From Gloeomargaritales cyanobacterium VI4D9 (GTDB taxonomy: Bacteria; Cyanobacteriota; Cyanobacteriia; Gloeomargaritales; Gloeomargaritaceae), in contig OV696605.1 of assembly GCA_927797885.1 (NCBI GenBank), positions 124,001 to 188,000 of the forward strand: a stretch of DNA of 64,000 bases, read 5' to 3'. The translations under genes and the position numbers were made by a program. Shown in pieces: positions 1 through 9,149 of this stretch. Every line of letters starts with the position of its first letter. Positions within the stretch are counted from its first letter, which is position 1. The notes under the pieces were generated by a model. It saw nothing but the letters and a program-made list of their open reading frames with translations. It made no database searches and was not told where the DNA came from.

Positions 1-47
1 GTACCATCTAAGTCAAGCACCAGCAAACGCACATCAAAAATCGGCAT
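1..47 (-). CDS. HAD-family hydrolase, N-terminal fragment
   Basis: On the minus strand an ATG at 47 opens a frame that runs off the window edge. Its 15 visible codons read MPIFDVRLLVLDLDGT. The hydrophobic strand followed by DxDGT is motif I of the haloacid dehalogenase superfamily; its first Asp is the nucleophile in phosphatases and phosphoglucomutases of this class. The substrate cannot be told from so short a piece. It lies upstream of the DUF445 gene on the same strand with a gap of about 35 bp after its start, so it is read away from that gene toward the window edge. Confidence 0.6.
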   Translation of the reverse strand, partial: MPIFDVRLLVLDLDG

Positions 48-81
48 GGTGGCGAAAAATGCGGGTTCGCCTGTCACTATA

Positions 82-1323
82 TCAGGTTTGCCCCCAGAGC
101 CAGAGGGATTGCCCCAAACCCACCAACAGCCCCAGGATGCCCCCTAGGTTGACAATCGCCTGCAATTCACTGCGTACAATACCCTGAATCCCGGCTTCTA
201 AATCCGCTGGGGATGTGGCATTCACCCGGTCAATAATGGCTTGGTCAATATCTAATATGGGGATCACTTGGGCAATCACTTGTTCCAGGTCTTTTTCTAA
301 GTAACGCTCAATAATTAACGCCAATTCTTCGCTGATTAAACTCAGGGAGCTATTCATAACAGATGAACTGCGTAAACGGGTGAGAATTAAATGGGCAATT
401 TCATCCCAGTTGAGGGAGTCACTCAGGTTTTGAATCAGGGCTGGACCATCAGTTTGCAGGTATTCCCGCACCAGTTCCCGCAGTTGTTTTCTCAGTTTGT
501 GCATGGTGAGTACGGGCAAATTTTGTAGGGATAATTCCTTGATGAGTTCAGTAAGGCGGGATTTTAACCCCAGGGATTGCATCAATTCTGCCAGCCGTTG
601 ATTCGCCGTTTCCGGTTCTTCAATACAAAACCGCCGCAGACGCATCAAGCCATTCCGCACCCCAAAAAAGTTCGCCACGACCCAATAGGTACCGGTGGTT
701 TGTTCCCGTAAATCCTGGTCAATCACATCAATGGTTTCATCGGTTAGAAAATCCACCAAGGCTCGCCGTAGCAGATCAGGGGTTAACACCAATTCCAAGA
801 GCCAATCCGCCACCTGTTCCGCTTGGGTAGCCGAAAGGCGAAATTCCAGTAAAAAGCGGTCAAAAATTTGGTTGATTTGCTCAGCTAAAAAGTCTTCCTG
901 GCGGGCTAAAATTCGCAATAACCGGGGTAACGACTGCCCGAGGAAATCGTGTAAAATTCCCGCTAAAATTTTGGCGGTGCGGGCTTTGTATTCCTCCAGT
1001 TTGACTTGGTTTAAGGCAGTTTGGAGTAACCAATAAATTGCCGCTTGGGTGCGTTCCAATTGCAATAGCCTGCGGGCGATATTTTGTAACTCTTCCGGGG
1101 TGAGCAGGGAGCGGGTGATCGTATCGGCAATGCGGGCGGCGAGTCGTCCTTGGTTGCTGGGGATCAGACCGGGGGTAAAGGGCACCCGGTAGCGACCCAC
1201 GTAGAGGGGGCGGTAGGGACGAAAGAGCATCCGAATGGCAATATCATTGGTGAAATAACCAATCAGCGTGCCCAGAATGGGGGGTAAAACCAGGTTCAGG
1301 GGCAAGGACACAAGCAATTCCAC
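82..1323 (-). CDS. DUF445 family membrane protein
   Basis: This 413-residue protein has one hydrophobic segment at each end: residues about 11-35 (containing [17 protein letters not shown]) and about 392-410 ([18 protein letters not shown]). Between them is a long, mostly helical, charged middle. That layout, and the N-terminal GYxTNxxAIxMLFxP signature, is typical of the DUF445 (YheB-like) family. Members are membrane anchored with a large soluble or coiled-coil part and have no established reaction. The length is normal for cyanobacterial members. It is divergently arranged with pcyA, with about 110 bp between the starts. The family call is firm and the function is unknown. Confidence 0.85.
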   Translation of the reverse strand: MELLVSLPLNLVLPPILGTLIGYFTNDIAIRMLFRPYRPLYVGRYRVPFTPGLIPSNQGRLAARIADTITRSLLTPEELQNIARRLLQLERTQAAIYWLLQTALNQVKLEEYKARTAKILAGILHDFLGQSLPRLLRILARQEDFLAEQINQIFDRFLLEFRLSATQAEQVADWLLELVLTPDLLRRALVDFLTDETIDVIDQDLREQTTGTYWVVANFFGVRNGLMRLRRFCIEEPETANQRLAELMQSLGLKSRLTELIKELSLQNLPVLTMHKLRKQLRELVREYLQTDGPALIQNLSDSLNWDEIAHLILTRLRSSSVMNSSLSLISEELALIIERYLEKDLEQVIAQVIPILDIDQAIIDRVNATSPADLEAGIQGIVRSELQAIVNLGGILGLLVGLGQSLWLWGQT

Positions 1324-1431
1324 CCAAAGTTAGCGATGATGGGACGGCACCCTCGGTCAGGGGATTCATTCCGATCATAAACTGTGGGCTGGGCTGGTTA
1401 TCCTAGAAGGTGGAGGTTTCCTGCGGTTGCC

Positions 1432-2142
1432 GTGATCCAACACCCGTTGATTGCCCAGTTGAGCGAGGTGATTCGCCAGATATGGCAGGGGAGTTTGTCC
1501 CTCCAGCCCTACTCCCTCCCGGCGGATTTGGGCTATGTGGAAGGGCACTTGGAAGGGGAACGGGTGCGTATCCACAATCTGTGTTACCAAACGCCCCATT
1601 TTCGCAAATTGCATCTGGAACTGGCGCAGGTGGGGGATAATCTGGACATTCTGCACTGTGTGATGTTCCCCCGCACTTGTTATGATTTGCCCGTGTTTGG
1701 CACGGATATTGTGGCGGGACGGGGACAGGTGAGTGCGGCGATTGTGGATTTGTCCCCCACCCGGGTGGATCATTCCCTGCCCCCTGCCTACGTGCGGGAC
1801 TTGACCGCCCTGACCCCTGCCCCGTTTCAACAACCCCGCCCCCTGCCGCCCTGGGGGGATATTTTCTCGGAGTTTTGTCTGTTTGTCCGCCCGGTGGATG
1901 AATTGGAACAGCAAAAATTTCTGGACTATGTGGGGCAGATATTAAAATTACATTGTCAACACGCTTTGACCAGTCAGCCCCTTTCCCCCGCCTTGGCGCA
2001 GCAACACCAATCCCAGCAGAGTTATTATTGCCGCCAGCAACAGCAGAATGACAAAACCCGGCGGGTATTGGAGCGAGCCTTTGGCAATACCTGGACGGAA
2101 CGCTATATGACGACGGTGTTGTTTGACCTCCCTCAGGCATGA
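1432..2142 (+). CDS. pcyA: Phycocyanobilin:ferredoxin oxidoreductase
   Basis: PcyA reduces biliverdin IXalpha by four electrons from ferredoxin to phycocyanobilin, the chromophore of phycobilisomes and cyanobacterial phytochromes. The family signatures are all present: DLGYVEGHLEGE, CYQTPHFRKLHLELA, DILHCVMFP with the catalytic-pocket His (residue 75 here), FGTDIVAG with the proton-donating Asp (residue 92), LPPWGDIFSEFCLF, and the C-terminal NDKTRRVLE and TERYMTTVLFDLP. A GTG at 1432 gives 236 residues and matches where homology begins. An in-frame ATG at 1384 would add 16 residues of poor quality. The stop overlaps the next start (ATGA at 2139-2142), so it is probably translationally coupled to the J-domain gene. 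Confidence 0.93.
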   Translation: MIQHPLIAQLSEVIRQIWQGSLSLQPYSLPADLGYVEGHLEGERVRIHNLCYQTPHFRKLHLELAQVGDNLDILHCVMFPRTCYDLPVFGTDIVAGRGQVSAAIVDLSPTRVDHSLPPAYVRDLTALTPAPFQQPRPLPPWGDIFSEFCLFVRPVDELEQQKFLDYVGQILKLHCQHALTSQPLSPALAQQHQSQQSYYCRQQQQNDKTRRVLERAFGNTWTERYMTTVLFDLPQA

Positions 2143-2765
2143 GTGACCATTACCAAACCCTGGGCTTGCGTCCCAATGCCACCCAGGCTCAGGTCAAAGC
2201 CGCCTACCGCCGCCTGGTCAAGCTCTGCCACCCCGATACCAATCCCCAGGGGCATGAGCGGATGATTGCCCTGAATCTCGCCTATGAGGTACTGGGGGAC
2301 CCGGTGCAACGGCGTGCCTACGACCAGCGACAGACAACGACCAGCCTTCCCTGTCCGCCCCCCCCGGCGCCCCAGCTTTGGTGGCGGGAGGTGTTTCAAC
2401 CGGTGGATCAACGGGTAAACCGGATTTTGGGCACCCGCCGTCAGCAGTTGGAACGGTTAGCCGCTGACCCCTTTGATGATCACTGTATGGCGGAATTTCG
2501 CCGCTATCTCCTCGCCTGTCGCCGCACCCTCCAGCAGGCGGAAGCCCTGTTTCGCAGTCAAGCCAATCCCCCTGCCCTCGCCGGGGTTGCCAGTGGGCTG
2601 TACCACTGTTTGAACCACCTGAACGATGCCCTGGAAGACCTGCATTGGTTCACCCAAAGCTACAGCGAGCAGTACCTCCAGACCAGCGAAGCCCTGTTTC
2701 GACGGGCGGGGGAGCAACGGCAACGGGCCTGGCAGTCGGCTCGCCAAGCGGGTTTCTCCCGATGA
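2139..2765 (+). CDS. J-domain (DnaJ-like) protein
   Basis: Residues 1-65 form a J domain with the HPD motif at residues 31-33 (LCHPDTNP), which stimulates Hsp70 ATPase. There is no Gly/Phe region, zinc finger or C-terminal peptide-binding domain, so this is a type III (J-only) co-chaperone. The remaining 140 residues are helical, rich in Gln, Arg and Ala, and specific to cyanobacteria as far as can be seen. The start overlaps the pcyA stop by four bases, giving a two-gene unit. The partner DnaK and client are unknown. Confidence 0.85.
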   Translation: MSDHYQTLGLRPNATQAQVKAAYRRLVKLCHPDTNPQGHERMIALNLAYEVLGDPVQRRAYDQRQTTTSLPCPPPPAPQLWWREVFQPVDQRVNRILGTRRQQLERLAADPFDDHCMAEFRRYLLACRRTLQQAEALFRSQANPPALAGVASGLYHCLNHLNDALEDLHWFTQSYSEQYLQTSEALFRRAGEQRQRAWQSARQAGFSR

Positions 2766-2778
2766 ATCTCCTCTATGG

Positions 2779-3078
2779 TTACGCTTCTTCGTCCGGTAGG
2801 GGGCCGTCAATGCGCTCCAACTGCCACAGGATTTGGTTCCCCTCCCGGCGTACCCGTGAAACGATCCAGTTGCGCCACGCCCAGGTTTCCCCCCGACTGG
2901 TCACCGCACTGGCATTCACATCCATCAAAGCGGCCAGTTCCGCACTGGTGATGAAGTACCCCTGGTTGGCGACCGCATCCGCCGTGTGCAGGGTTTCTAA
3001 CAGCAGACGCAGTTGACCCATGCGGCTTTCCCGGGAGAGGGCTTCGTCACTGTGGGTATTGAGTAAGGTTTCCGACAT
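2779..3078 (-). CDS. Small conserved hypothetical protein
   Basis: The ATG at 3078 (MSETLLNTHSDEAL) gives 99 residues. A longer frame to 3135 is open but adds unlikely sequence. Residues 40-80 (YFITSAELAALMDVNASAVTSRGETWAWRNWIVSRVRREGN) look like a helix-turn-helix-like segment followed by a basic strand, so nucleic-acid binding is possible. It is convergent with the J-domain gene, with only 13 bp between stops. I do not recognise a named family. Confidence 0.6.
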   Translation of the reverse strand: MSETLLNTHSDEALSRESRMGQLRLLLETLHTADAVANQGYFITSAELAALMDVNASAVTSRGETWAWRNWIVSRVRREGNQILWQLERIDGPLPDEEA

Positions 3079-3147
3079 AAAACCTGCCCGAATGGGGAAT
3101 AACGACAAACAAGCCGTAGGTATTTGCACCAACAAACACCTTATACC

Positions 3148-4107
3148 TTACACTAATTTTTGGCGATTGGGTACTGAGACGGAGGAAAATTGGGGCAAAA
3201 TCCAGTCAGAATGCAACCATTTGGGATAAATCGGCAATCGGGGTTGCAAGGTATAACCCTGGGAAGCCAACAGGGTGGTTAGCGCAGCGACCTGGGGGTA
3301 GGGATAATCCGGGTTCACCTCATCCTTGGGGCCAATCCCCCCCAAATCCCGGGCCCCGGCGGCCAAACAATCCAGGAGAATTTGGGGAGATTGCACCAAA
3401 TTGGGGGGAATTTGCAGGGTAATCTCCGCAGGCAAAATCCGGCGGGCCAGCCCCACCACTGCCGGTAATTGATTCAAGGCAAATTCGGGCAAGGGGTCAT
3501 CCTGCACTGTTCCCAGGCGGTAGGGTTGCAAAATAACTTCCTGGATGTGTCCCCAACGGCGATGGCAGGCGGCAATAGCTGTCAAGGTAGCTTCCCAGTC
3601 CTGGGGCGACTCCCCAATCCCCAGCAGTAAGCCGGTGGTAAAGGGAATCCCCAACCGTCCCGCCTGTTCCAGTTGCGCCAACCGCAGACCGGGGTCTTTA
3701 CTGGGGGCATGGCGATGCACGGCTAAATCCGGGCGCAGTTGCTCCAGCATCAGCCCCATCGAGGCATTCACCCTTCCCAATTGCCGCATCTCCGGTTCGG
3801 TCAGGGGGCCGCAGTTGGTGTGGGGCCAAAACCCCCAATCCCAAGCCAGTTGAGCCAGTTTTTCTAAATGCGTCACCCACTCCGAACGGCGGGGGCTGAG
3901 GGGATGGACTTCCCCGCTTAGGAGTAAAATTTCCGTCACCTGGGGGCTGTGGCGGCGGATGGTGGCCAACCGTTGACCCGCCTGCTCTAGGGTTAACCAG
4001 GGGCTGTGACCGGGAGCGACCCGAAAATTGCAGTAGGTACAGCGATTAAAACATTCGTAGGTCGGCACCAGGGTCACCGCCGGACTGTAGGTGATGACCT
4101 GGCTCAT
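3148..4107 (-). CDS. cofG: 7,8-didemethyl-8-hydroxy-5-deazariboflavin synthase subunit CofG
   Basis: This is a radical SAM enzyme of 319 residues. The iron-sulfur motif C-x3-C-x2-C is at residues 19, 23 and 26 (ECFNRCTYCNFR). CofG acts with CofH to make the F0 deazaflavin chromophore used by F420 enzymes and by class I photolyases and cryptochromes. Supporting stretches are LLLSGEVHP, NCGPLTEPEMRQL, MGLMLEQ, PGLRLAQLEQAGRLGIPFTTGLLLGIGE and the C-terminal GGIGPKDEVNPDYPYP. The partner cofH is not in the window. It lies 5 bp upstream of the psb27 stop region on the same strand, so the two may share a transcript. Confidence 0.9.
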   Translation of the reverse strand: MSQVITYSPAVTLVPTYECFNRCTYCNFRVAPGHSPWLTLEQAGQRLATIRRHSPQVTEILLLSGEVHPLSPRRSEWVTHLEKLAQLAWDWGFWPHTNCGPLTEPEMRQLGRVNASMGLMLEQLRPDLAVHRHAPSKDPGLRLAQLEQAGRLGIPFTTGLLLGIGESPQDWEATLTAIAACHRRWGHIQEVILQPYRLGTVQDDPLPEFALNQLPAVVGLARRILPAEITLQIPPNLVQSPQILLDCLAAGARDLGGIGPKDEVNPDYPYPQVAALTTLLASQGYTLQPRLPIYPKWLHSDWILPQFSSVSVPNRQKLV

Positions 4108-4112
4108 GGGGG

Positions 4113-4511
4113 CTAATTCCCCCGTTTGAGAGCCAGTTCCACCTGGTCTAACTGTTCCGTGATCCGGTTTTTCAGCTTTTCGGGAATCGGTCGCCCCGGA
4201 TAGGAACTGTAGTGCCCCGCCAACGCATTCAGAGCCGTCCGCATGGTGGTAAAGGACAACAGTCCGGCAATCCCCCCATCCCGCCGGTACCGGGCGGCAA
4301 AGTCGTTGATCTGCTCCCGGGCGGCGGTTTGAAATTCCGCCTTGTGGGGGTCATCCTCCGGGAGCGCCACCGCCTGGCGTAGGGTCTGTACCAAATTCAA
4401 GGTGTCCTGGGTGTAATTCCCGGAAAGGGTACCCATTGACCCGCTACAGCCCGTCAGCATCACCACCAGGGTGAGCATCAACCCGATCACCACCGCCCGC
4501 ACTTGTTTCAC
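4113..4511 (-). CDS. psb27: Photosystem II assembly lipoprotein Psb27
   Basis: Psb27 is a lumenal lipoprotein that binds CP43 in unassembled and repairing photosystem II and keeps the manganese site accessible. The lipobox is LTGC, with Cys at residue 22 of the GTG-4511 start. The family core follows: GNYTQDTLNLVQTLRQAV, AREQINDFAARYRRD and LLSFTTMRTALNALAGHYSSYP, then LKNRITEQLDQVELALKRG. The frame is open upstream to 4748, but the GTG at 4511 (VKQVRAVVIGLMLTLVV) gives a 132-residue precursor with a normal signal peptide, matching the family length. It precedes cofG on the same strand. Confidence 0.88.
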   Translation of the reverse strand: MKQVRAVVIGLMLTLVVMLTGCSGSMGTLSGNYTQDTLNLVQTLRQAVALPEDDPHKAEFQTAAREQINDFAARYRRDGGIAGLLSFTTMRTALNALAGHYSSYPGRPIPEKLKNRITEQLDQVELALKRGN

Positions 4512-4889
4512 GACCCCGCTTGCCTCAATCAAATTTTTTTTATTTTTGCACCAGAAGGGGACACAAGCCAACCCAGGGCGACCCTTATCCGGGGGTGAGT
4601 TGACCCCAGGTAGTAATTGCATTGGAATTGTGAGTAAAAATTTTAGGCTTTGAGCGTCAAGGGTTCCCTGGCATCCCCCTGTTCTAAGTGACCTGGTTAT
4701 TCCCATAACTCTTCTGGGATGGCCGTATGATTTTCGCCGCTGTAGCAAACCTATCGGAGATTGAAACAGTAATCACATGTGAAACGCACTGGAACTTGAT
4801 TTCTGTAAGTACAGCCTGTTCACAAATTAAAGGATGCAAAACATCGTGGTTCCAAGGCTTGACCTCAACAAAATTAAAACAAGTGTATC

Positions 4890-4990
4890 TATAGCAATCC
4901 TAAATGAGAATAGAACAGGGGTCGCAGGGGCACCGCCCCCGTCCTTGGTTCTGGGAAATTTTTGTTGGTTAATCAAATAGGATTGTTATA
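4890..4990. repeat. MITE-A copy between psb27 and purE
   Basis: This is a roughly 100-bp inverted-repeat element. Its ends are TATAGCAATCCTAAATGAGAAT and the near complement ending AGGATTGTTATA, with a GC-rich hairpin (GGGGTCGCAGGGGCACCGCCCCC) inside. The same unit occurs about ten times in the window. It carries no reading frame and starts and ends with TA, as expected for passive elements moved by an IS630/mariner-type transposase. A decayed second fragment lies at about 5090-5135. I see nothing else in the rest of the 4749-5233 gap apart from the purE promoter area. Confidence 0.75.
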
Positions 4991-5233
4991 CAATCGTATT
5001 CTACAACCTCTTAATAGGCTTGTGTCACTGTTCAGGATTGCCGTGTAGCAATCGCACCTCAATCGTGCAAGAAAATTTTAGTTTTAGAAACCTGAGGGGT
5101 CGCAGGGCATTACCCCGTCCTCGGTTCTCCATAATCTTGTTCTTCACATCAATTATCTAAGATTTCTCTAGCTTTGTTATTGACATCCATCATCTGAGAC
5201 TACGATAGGATCAAACACCAATTGGGGAATAGC

Positions 5234-5743
5234 ATGGCACTGGTGGGCATCATTATGGGGAGCGACTCGGATTTGCCGGTCATGTCCCAGGCGGCTCAGG
5301 TCTGTGAGGATTTTCACCTCGCCTATGACTTGGCAATTGTTTCCGCCCATCGCACCCCCCACCGGATGGTCTCCTACGCCGAAACCGCCCACCAACGGGG
5401 CTTACGGGTGATTATTGCCGGAGCCGGGGGAGCCGCCCATTTGCCGGGTATGGTCGCCGCGTTGACCCCCCTGCCGGTGATTGGGGTGCCCATTCCCACC
5501 GCCCAGATGCAGGGGTTGGATTCCCTGTACTCGATTGTACAAATGCCCAAGGGGATTCCCGTCGCCACCGTCGCCATCGGCAATGCCACCAATGCGGGGT
5601 TACTCGCCGTGCAGATGCTCGCCTGTGGGAACGAGGAACTCTGGAGCCGCCTGCACGCCTACCGCCAACAGCTTACCCAGCAGGTTTTGGACAAGCAGGA
5701 ACGATTGGCACAACAGGGCTGGCGCAGTTATCTCAACCCTTGA
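5234..5743 (+). CDS. purE: N5-carboxyaminoimidazole ribonucleotide mutase
   Basis: This is a class I PurE of 169 residues, catalysing rearrangement of N5-CAIR to CAIR in purine synthesis together with PurK. The signature elements are GSDSDLPVM near the start, SAHRTPHRM (with the active-site His), [16 protein letters not shown] and PVIGVPI. The ATG at 5234 is chosen because the homology starts directly there ([13 protein letters not shown]); the upstream TTG at 5222 is not needed. It is convergent with ispH, whose stop lies inside the last 11 bases of purE. No purK is nearby. Confidence 0.95.
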   Translation: MALVGIIMGSDSDLPVMSQAAQVCEDFHLAYDLAIVSAHRTPHRMVSYAETAHQRGLRVIIAGAGGAAHLPGMVAALTPLPVIGVPIPTAQMQGLDSLYSIVQMPKGIPVATVAIGNATNAGLLAVQMLACGNEELWSRLHAYRQQLTQQVLDKQERLAQQGWRSYLNP

Positions 5744-6938
5744 TGGCAAAAATTTTCTCAATTACATCCGCCACCACCTTATCCGGGGTAGAAGCCCCCG
5801 AGGTTACCCCCACCGTAATCGGTCCATCCGGGAGCCAGGGTTCCACCGTTTCCAGGTAATGCAAATCCGGGCTGAGGGGTTTGTGTTGCACCCGGTTCCC
5901 TGGTCCAATCCGGTCCGCGCTGTCAATGTGGTAGGAAGGAATCCCATGCTCAATGGCAATTTCCTGCAAATGGGTCGTATTGGAAGAATTAAATCCACCA
6001 ATCACCACCATCACATCCAAGGGCTGTTTCACCAGGTCAAACATGGCATCCTGGCGTTCCTGCGTGGCATCACAAATCGTATTAAAACTGAGAAAATGCT
6101 CATGCAAATTCACGGGTCCATATTTTTTCAGCATGGTGTGTTCAAATAATTTGCCAATCGCCTCCGTTTCCCCCTTGAGCATGGTGGTTTGATTGGCAAT
6201 TCCCACCCGTTCCAAATCCCGATCCGGGTCAAATCCTGCCGAACAGGCATGGCGAAATTTCCCTAAAAATTCCTGCCGGTCGCCCCCATGCAAAATGTAG
6301 TTGGCAACATAGCGAGCTTCCTCCAAATTCAATACCACCAAATACCGCTCCGCATGGGAACTGGTGGCAATGGTTTCCTCATGTTTGTATTTCCCATGAA
6401 TAATGGAAGTGTAGCCCCCCTTGCGGTGCTTGCCGACCCGATTCCAGACTTTGGAAACCCAAGGACAAGTCGTATCCACAATCACGCATTCCCGTTCATG
6501 GAGCAATTCCATCTCCTGCACACTGGCACCAAAGGCAGGTAAAATCACCACCGACCCCCGGTCCACCCCGCTAAAATCCTTGCGTCCGTCCGCTGTCACC
6601 GGGATAAATTCGATCTGCATTTGCCGCAGATTTTCATTCACCGAGGGGTTGTGAATAATCTCATTGGTAATCCAAATCCGCCCATCGGGAAACTGCCTGC
6701 GGGTCTCATAAGCCATAGCGATTGCCCGTTCCACCCCCCAACAAAACCCAAAGGCTTCCGCCAGCCGAATCGTCACCTCCCCCTGGGTGAGGGTGTAATG
6801 TTCATTCCGCAGGCGTTGCACCAGGGAACTTTGGTACTCCTTTTGTAATATGGGTTCCACCTCCGCCTCCCGCCCAAAACTCTTGCGGAAGTAGCGGTCA
6901 GAGTCCCGGAGGCTTTGACGCAGGACACGGGGGTTCAT
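5733..6938 (-). CDS. ispH: 4-hydroxy-3-methylbut-2-enyl diphosphate reductase
   Basis: IspH is the last enzyme of the MEP isoprenoid pathway, converting HMBPP to IPP and DMAPP with a 4Fe-4S cluster. At 401 residues it is the long cyanobacterial/plastid form. The three cluster cysteines are in [22 protein letters not shown] and [10 protein letters not shown]. Other conserved parts are [25 protein letters not shown] and [12 protein letters not shown]. It is the convergent neighbour of purE with an 11-bp overlap at the stops. The 90 bp upstream, before tRNA-Phe, is the likely promoter region. Confidence 0.95.
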   Translation of the reverse strand: MNPRVLRQSLRDSDRYFRKSFGREAEVEPILQKEYQSSLVQRLRNEHYTLTQGEVTIRLAEAFGFCWGVERAIAMAYETRRQFPDGRIWITNEIIHNPSVNENLRQMQIEFIPVTADGRKDFSGVDRGSVVILPAFGASVQEMELLHERECVIVDTTCPWVSKVWNRVGKHRKGGYTSIIHGKYKHEETIATSSHAERYLVVLNLEEARYVANYILHGGDRQEFLGKFRHACSAGFDPDRDLERVGIANQTTMLKGETEAIGKLFEHTMLKKYGPVNLHEHFLSFNTICDATQERQDAMFDLVKQPLDVMVVIGGFNSSNTTHLQEIAIEHGIPSYHIDSADRIGPGNRVQHKPLSPDLHYLETVEPWLPDGPITVGVTSGASTPDKVVADVIEKIFAIKG

Positions 6939-7026
6939 GGGCAGGCACCATCACTACACTTCGCATGATAAAGGAGTTTTACCTATTCTGGTACAAATTA
7001 TTTTGGGCTATAATAATTAATTGCCC

Positions 7027-7099
<73 letters not shown>

Positions 7100-7214
7100 T
7101 AGCCCTACAACCAAATGGTTAGGCCAATTTCAGGAAAATCTGTACTGATTAAGTATGGCGATATGCCGCTGGTTTTCCGAAGGGGTTGGGGGCTAGAAGG
7201 CAATAGAATCCTCA

Positions 7215-7302
7215 GTGGGAACCTCTATTTATTGATTTTGGTACGTACACGGCAGGCTTAGAAGCCCCATTCCTGGGTTGGCAATTCTCAATAGTCACGG
7301 GT
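7215..7302. repeat. MITE-B partial copy (left half)
   Basis: The stretch starts GGGAACCTCTATTTATTGAT and continues GTACGTACACGGCAGGCTTAGAAGCCCC. This matches the left half of the approximately 125-bp MITE-B element seen intact at 31151-31272 and 48154-48278. The right terminal repeat is missing, so this is a truncated copy. Confidence 0.6.
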
Positions 7303-7349
7303 TATCCAGAGGTGGCCATCATGATTCACTTGAAACTCTCTCCAATTTT

Positions 7350-7760
7350 TTACCGTCCCACCGTTACCCCGTACTTAAAGGAAAAGGGTTTCAGGTCAGG
7401 GGTTTTGGGTTGGCAGGCCAAGCCCAGTTGGTAACGACCAGGTTGGGGAAATGTCACCGTCGCACTGGGGGTATCCCGATAGCGTTCCACATTGATCCCC
7501 TGTAAACGGGTGGTCAACAGCAGGGTTCCCTGAGGTTCCTGGCGTATCTCTAGGGTGCAGGCCACTTCCCGGTTAAAAATCGGTTGCCCACCCCGGCGAG
7601 TGAGTGCGACCCAAACCTGCGCTGGTTGTCCCGCCCGGGGGTTGTGGTTGGGTTCCACGTGCCAAAGCGCCGCCACATTTCCAGCCCGCTGTACCGTGTG
7701 GGCAACAACCGGAACGCCCAACCCCAGCGCCATATTAATACCCAGAATCAGCCGGTTCAT
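7350..7760 (-). CDS. Secreted hypothetical protein next to TauE-like gene
   Basis: The ATG at 7760 gives 136 residues starting MNRLILGINMALGLGVPVVAH, a plausible signal peptide. The mature part (VEPNHNPRAGQPAQVWVALTRRGGQ, LTTRLQGINVERYRDTPSATVTFPQPGRYQLGLACQP) looks like a small beta-sandwich domain. This is reminiscent of FixH- or copper-chaperone-like periplasmic domains, but no metal ligand set is clear. Its start lies 26 bp inside the 3' end of the preceding TauE-like gene on the same strand, so the two are coupled. Function unassigned. Confidence 0.6.
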   Translation of the reverse strand: MNRLILGINMALGLGVPVVAHTVQRAGNVAALWHVEPNHNPRAGQPAQVWVALTRRGGQPIFNREVACTLEIRQEPQGTLLLTTRLQGINVERYRDTPSATVTFPQPGRYQLGLACQPKTPDLKPFSFKYGVTVGR

Positions 7761-8877
7761 ACCAGGTCTCCTGCCGCCACCAACGCCACCACCAGGATTG
7801 TCGCAGAAGCACCACAAAAATTATCCCTGAAATAAATAGGAGATTACCGAGGATTCCCCATCGTTCACCCATTAATAAACTAATATGCGCCGCCACCAAA
7901 AACCATATCCCTATTGCCAAACGATGTAATTGGTGCCAACGCTTTCCCAACCGGCGCACCCAGCCATCCGTACTGGTCATGGCCAAGGGCACCATCAGTC
8001 CCAACGCCCCTGTGCCTAATATGACCCCCCAAAACCGGAGGGGCGGCAAAAATAAAATTCCTATCAAATCCCACTGAAAACTGTGTTCCACCATGTGCAG
8101 GGTATGAATCCCCGCTAGGACAAACGCCCCTACCCCCAATTGCCGCCGCACAGGACGCAATCCCCCCCACACCCGCTGCCAAGGCCGTGCTAACAATGCC
8201 AGCCCCAGCAGGAATAAACTCCCATAGCCCGTGATGTCCACCATGCTGTCCGTCCGCAGGAGCATCAACACCCCCATCAATACGGTTAATCGCCCTGCCC
8301 AACGGCTCAGTTGTTGCCCCCGATCCGTTCCCACCCGGCTCAACCACAGCCCTAACCCCAACAACACTGGCGTTGTCCCCAACCCAAACGCCCCCAGCAA
8401 GACCGCCCCCGCCAGGGGATCAAGGGTCGCCACCGCCTGCAATTGCGCCACATACAAAAAACCACAGGGAATTAGACCCCACAACAAACCCAAAAGCACC
8501 GGATTGTCAGGAAGACTCCCCTGGGGATGCCATCCCCATCGCAACCAGTTCGGCACCTGGGGATGCCAACCACTCCAGATCAACAGCAGACCCACCGTCA
8601 CCGTCACCCCTTGGCGCACGCCACTGCCCACCCCCGCCAGTTGCCCCCCGGCAACCAATAGGGAACCCGCCTGCCCCAAAACCGCACCCACCCCGGCGTA
8701 GGTCAACACCCGTCCGAGATGCAATCCCAACTGTTCTCTCAGCCGTTGCCCCCAGGTCTGGTGCTTTTGCCCCCAGGCCACCCCCAATACCAACGGCCCA
8801 CACATCCCGGCACAATGGCCAAAACTCCCCAAGAATCCCAGGGCAAAAATGAACCCAACTTCCGCCCCACTCGGCAC
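7735..8877 (-). CDS. TauE/SafE-like transporter fused to ferric-reductase-like membrane domain
   Basis: This is a 380-residue multi-spanning membrane protein. Residues 1-225 match the sulfite exporter TauE/SafE (UreH/CcdA-like) type, with EVGFIFALGFLGSFGHCAGMCGPLVLG (Cys pair in the first helix) and LWGLIPCGFLYVAQLQA (Cys in the second repeat). Residues about 235-370 are an added block with spaced histidines: GIHTLHMVEH, STDGWVRRLGKRWHQLHRLAIGIWFLVAAHISLL. This resembles the haem-binding ferric reductase-like / MsrQ transmembrane domain. Start GTG at 8877. A secreted small protein overlaps its end. A redox or metal role at the membrane is inferred; the substrate is unknown. Confidence 0.75.
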   Translation of the reverse strand: MPSGAEVGFIFALGFLGSFGHCAGMCGPLVLGVAWGQKHQTWGQRLREQLGLHLGRVLTYAGVGAVLGQAGSLLVAGGQLAGVGSGVRQGVTVTVGLLLIWSGWHPQVPNWLRWGWHPQGSLPDNPVLLGLLWGLIPCGFLYVAQLQAVATLDPLAGAVLLGAFGLGTTPVLLGLGLWLSRVGTDRGQQLSRWAGRLTVLMGVLMLLRTDSMVDITGYGSLFLLGLALLARPWQRVWGGLRPVRRQLGVGAFVLAGIHTLHMVEHSFQWDLIGILFLPPLRFWGVILGTGALGLMVPLAMTSTDGWVRRLGKRWHQLHRLAIGIWFLVAAHISLLMGERWGILGNLLFISGIIFVVLLRQSWWWRWWRQETWYEPADSGY

Positions 8878-8964
8878 CGGAAAACCTCAATTGGTCTGCT
8901 TATCCATACCATAGAACACTTGCCCTGGTGGCAACCAGCCCCAGAAGATGCCTGGGAATGACAG

Positions 8965-9058
8965 GATTCCTTAGAACCAAGACCAGGGCGGTGCCCTAGG
9001 ACTCTTGATTTTCTAAATATCAAATTTTTGCCCATAGTTTAAGTAGGATGGCGATAGC
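8965..9058. repeat. Decayed MITE-A copy upstream of leuD
   Basis: GATTCCTTAGAACCAAGACC, then GGCGGTGCCCTAGGACTC and a right end AAGTAGGATGGCGATAG, follow the MITE-A order (terminal repeat, AGAACCAAG, GC-rich hairpin, terminal repeat) with many changes. It is followed at 9055 by a copy of the short palindromic repeat (GCGGCGTAGCCAT). No gene is visible between 8878 and 9149. Confidence 0.45.
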
Positions 9059-9149
9059 AGGCGCGGCGTAGCCATGTAACCTTCTGATTCACATAAATCC
9101 TTTAAGATTGCTATAGTTAAAACCTGCTTTTCGCCAAATTTTTCGTTCG

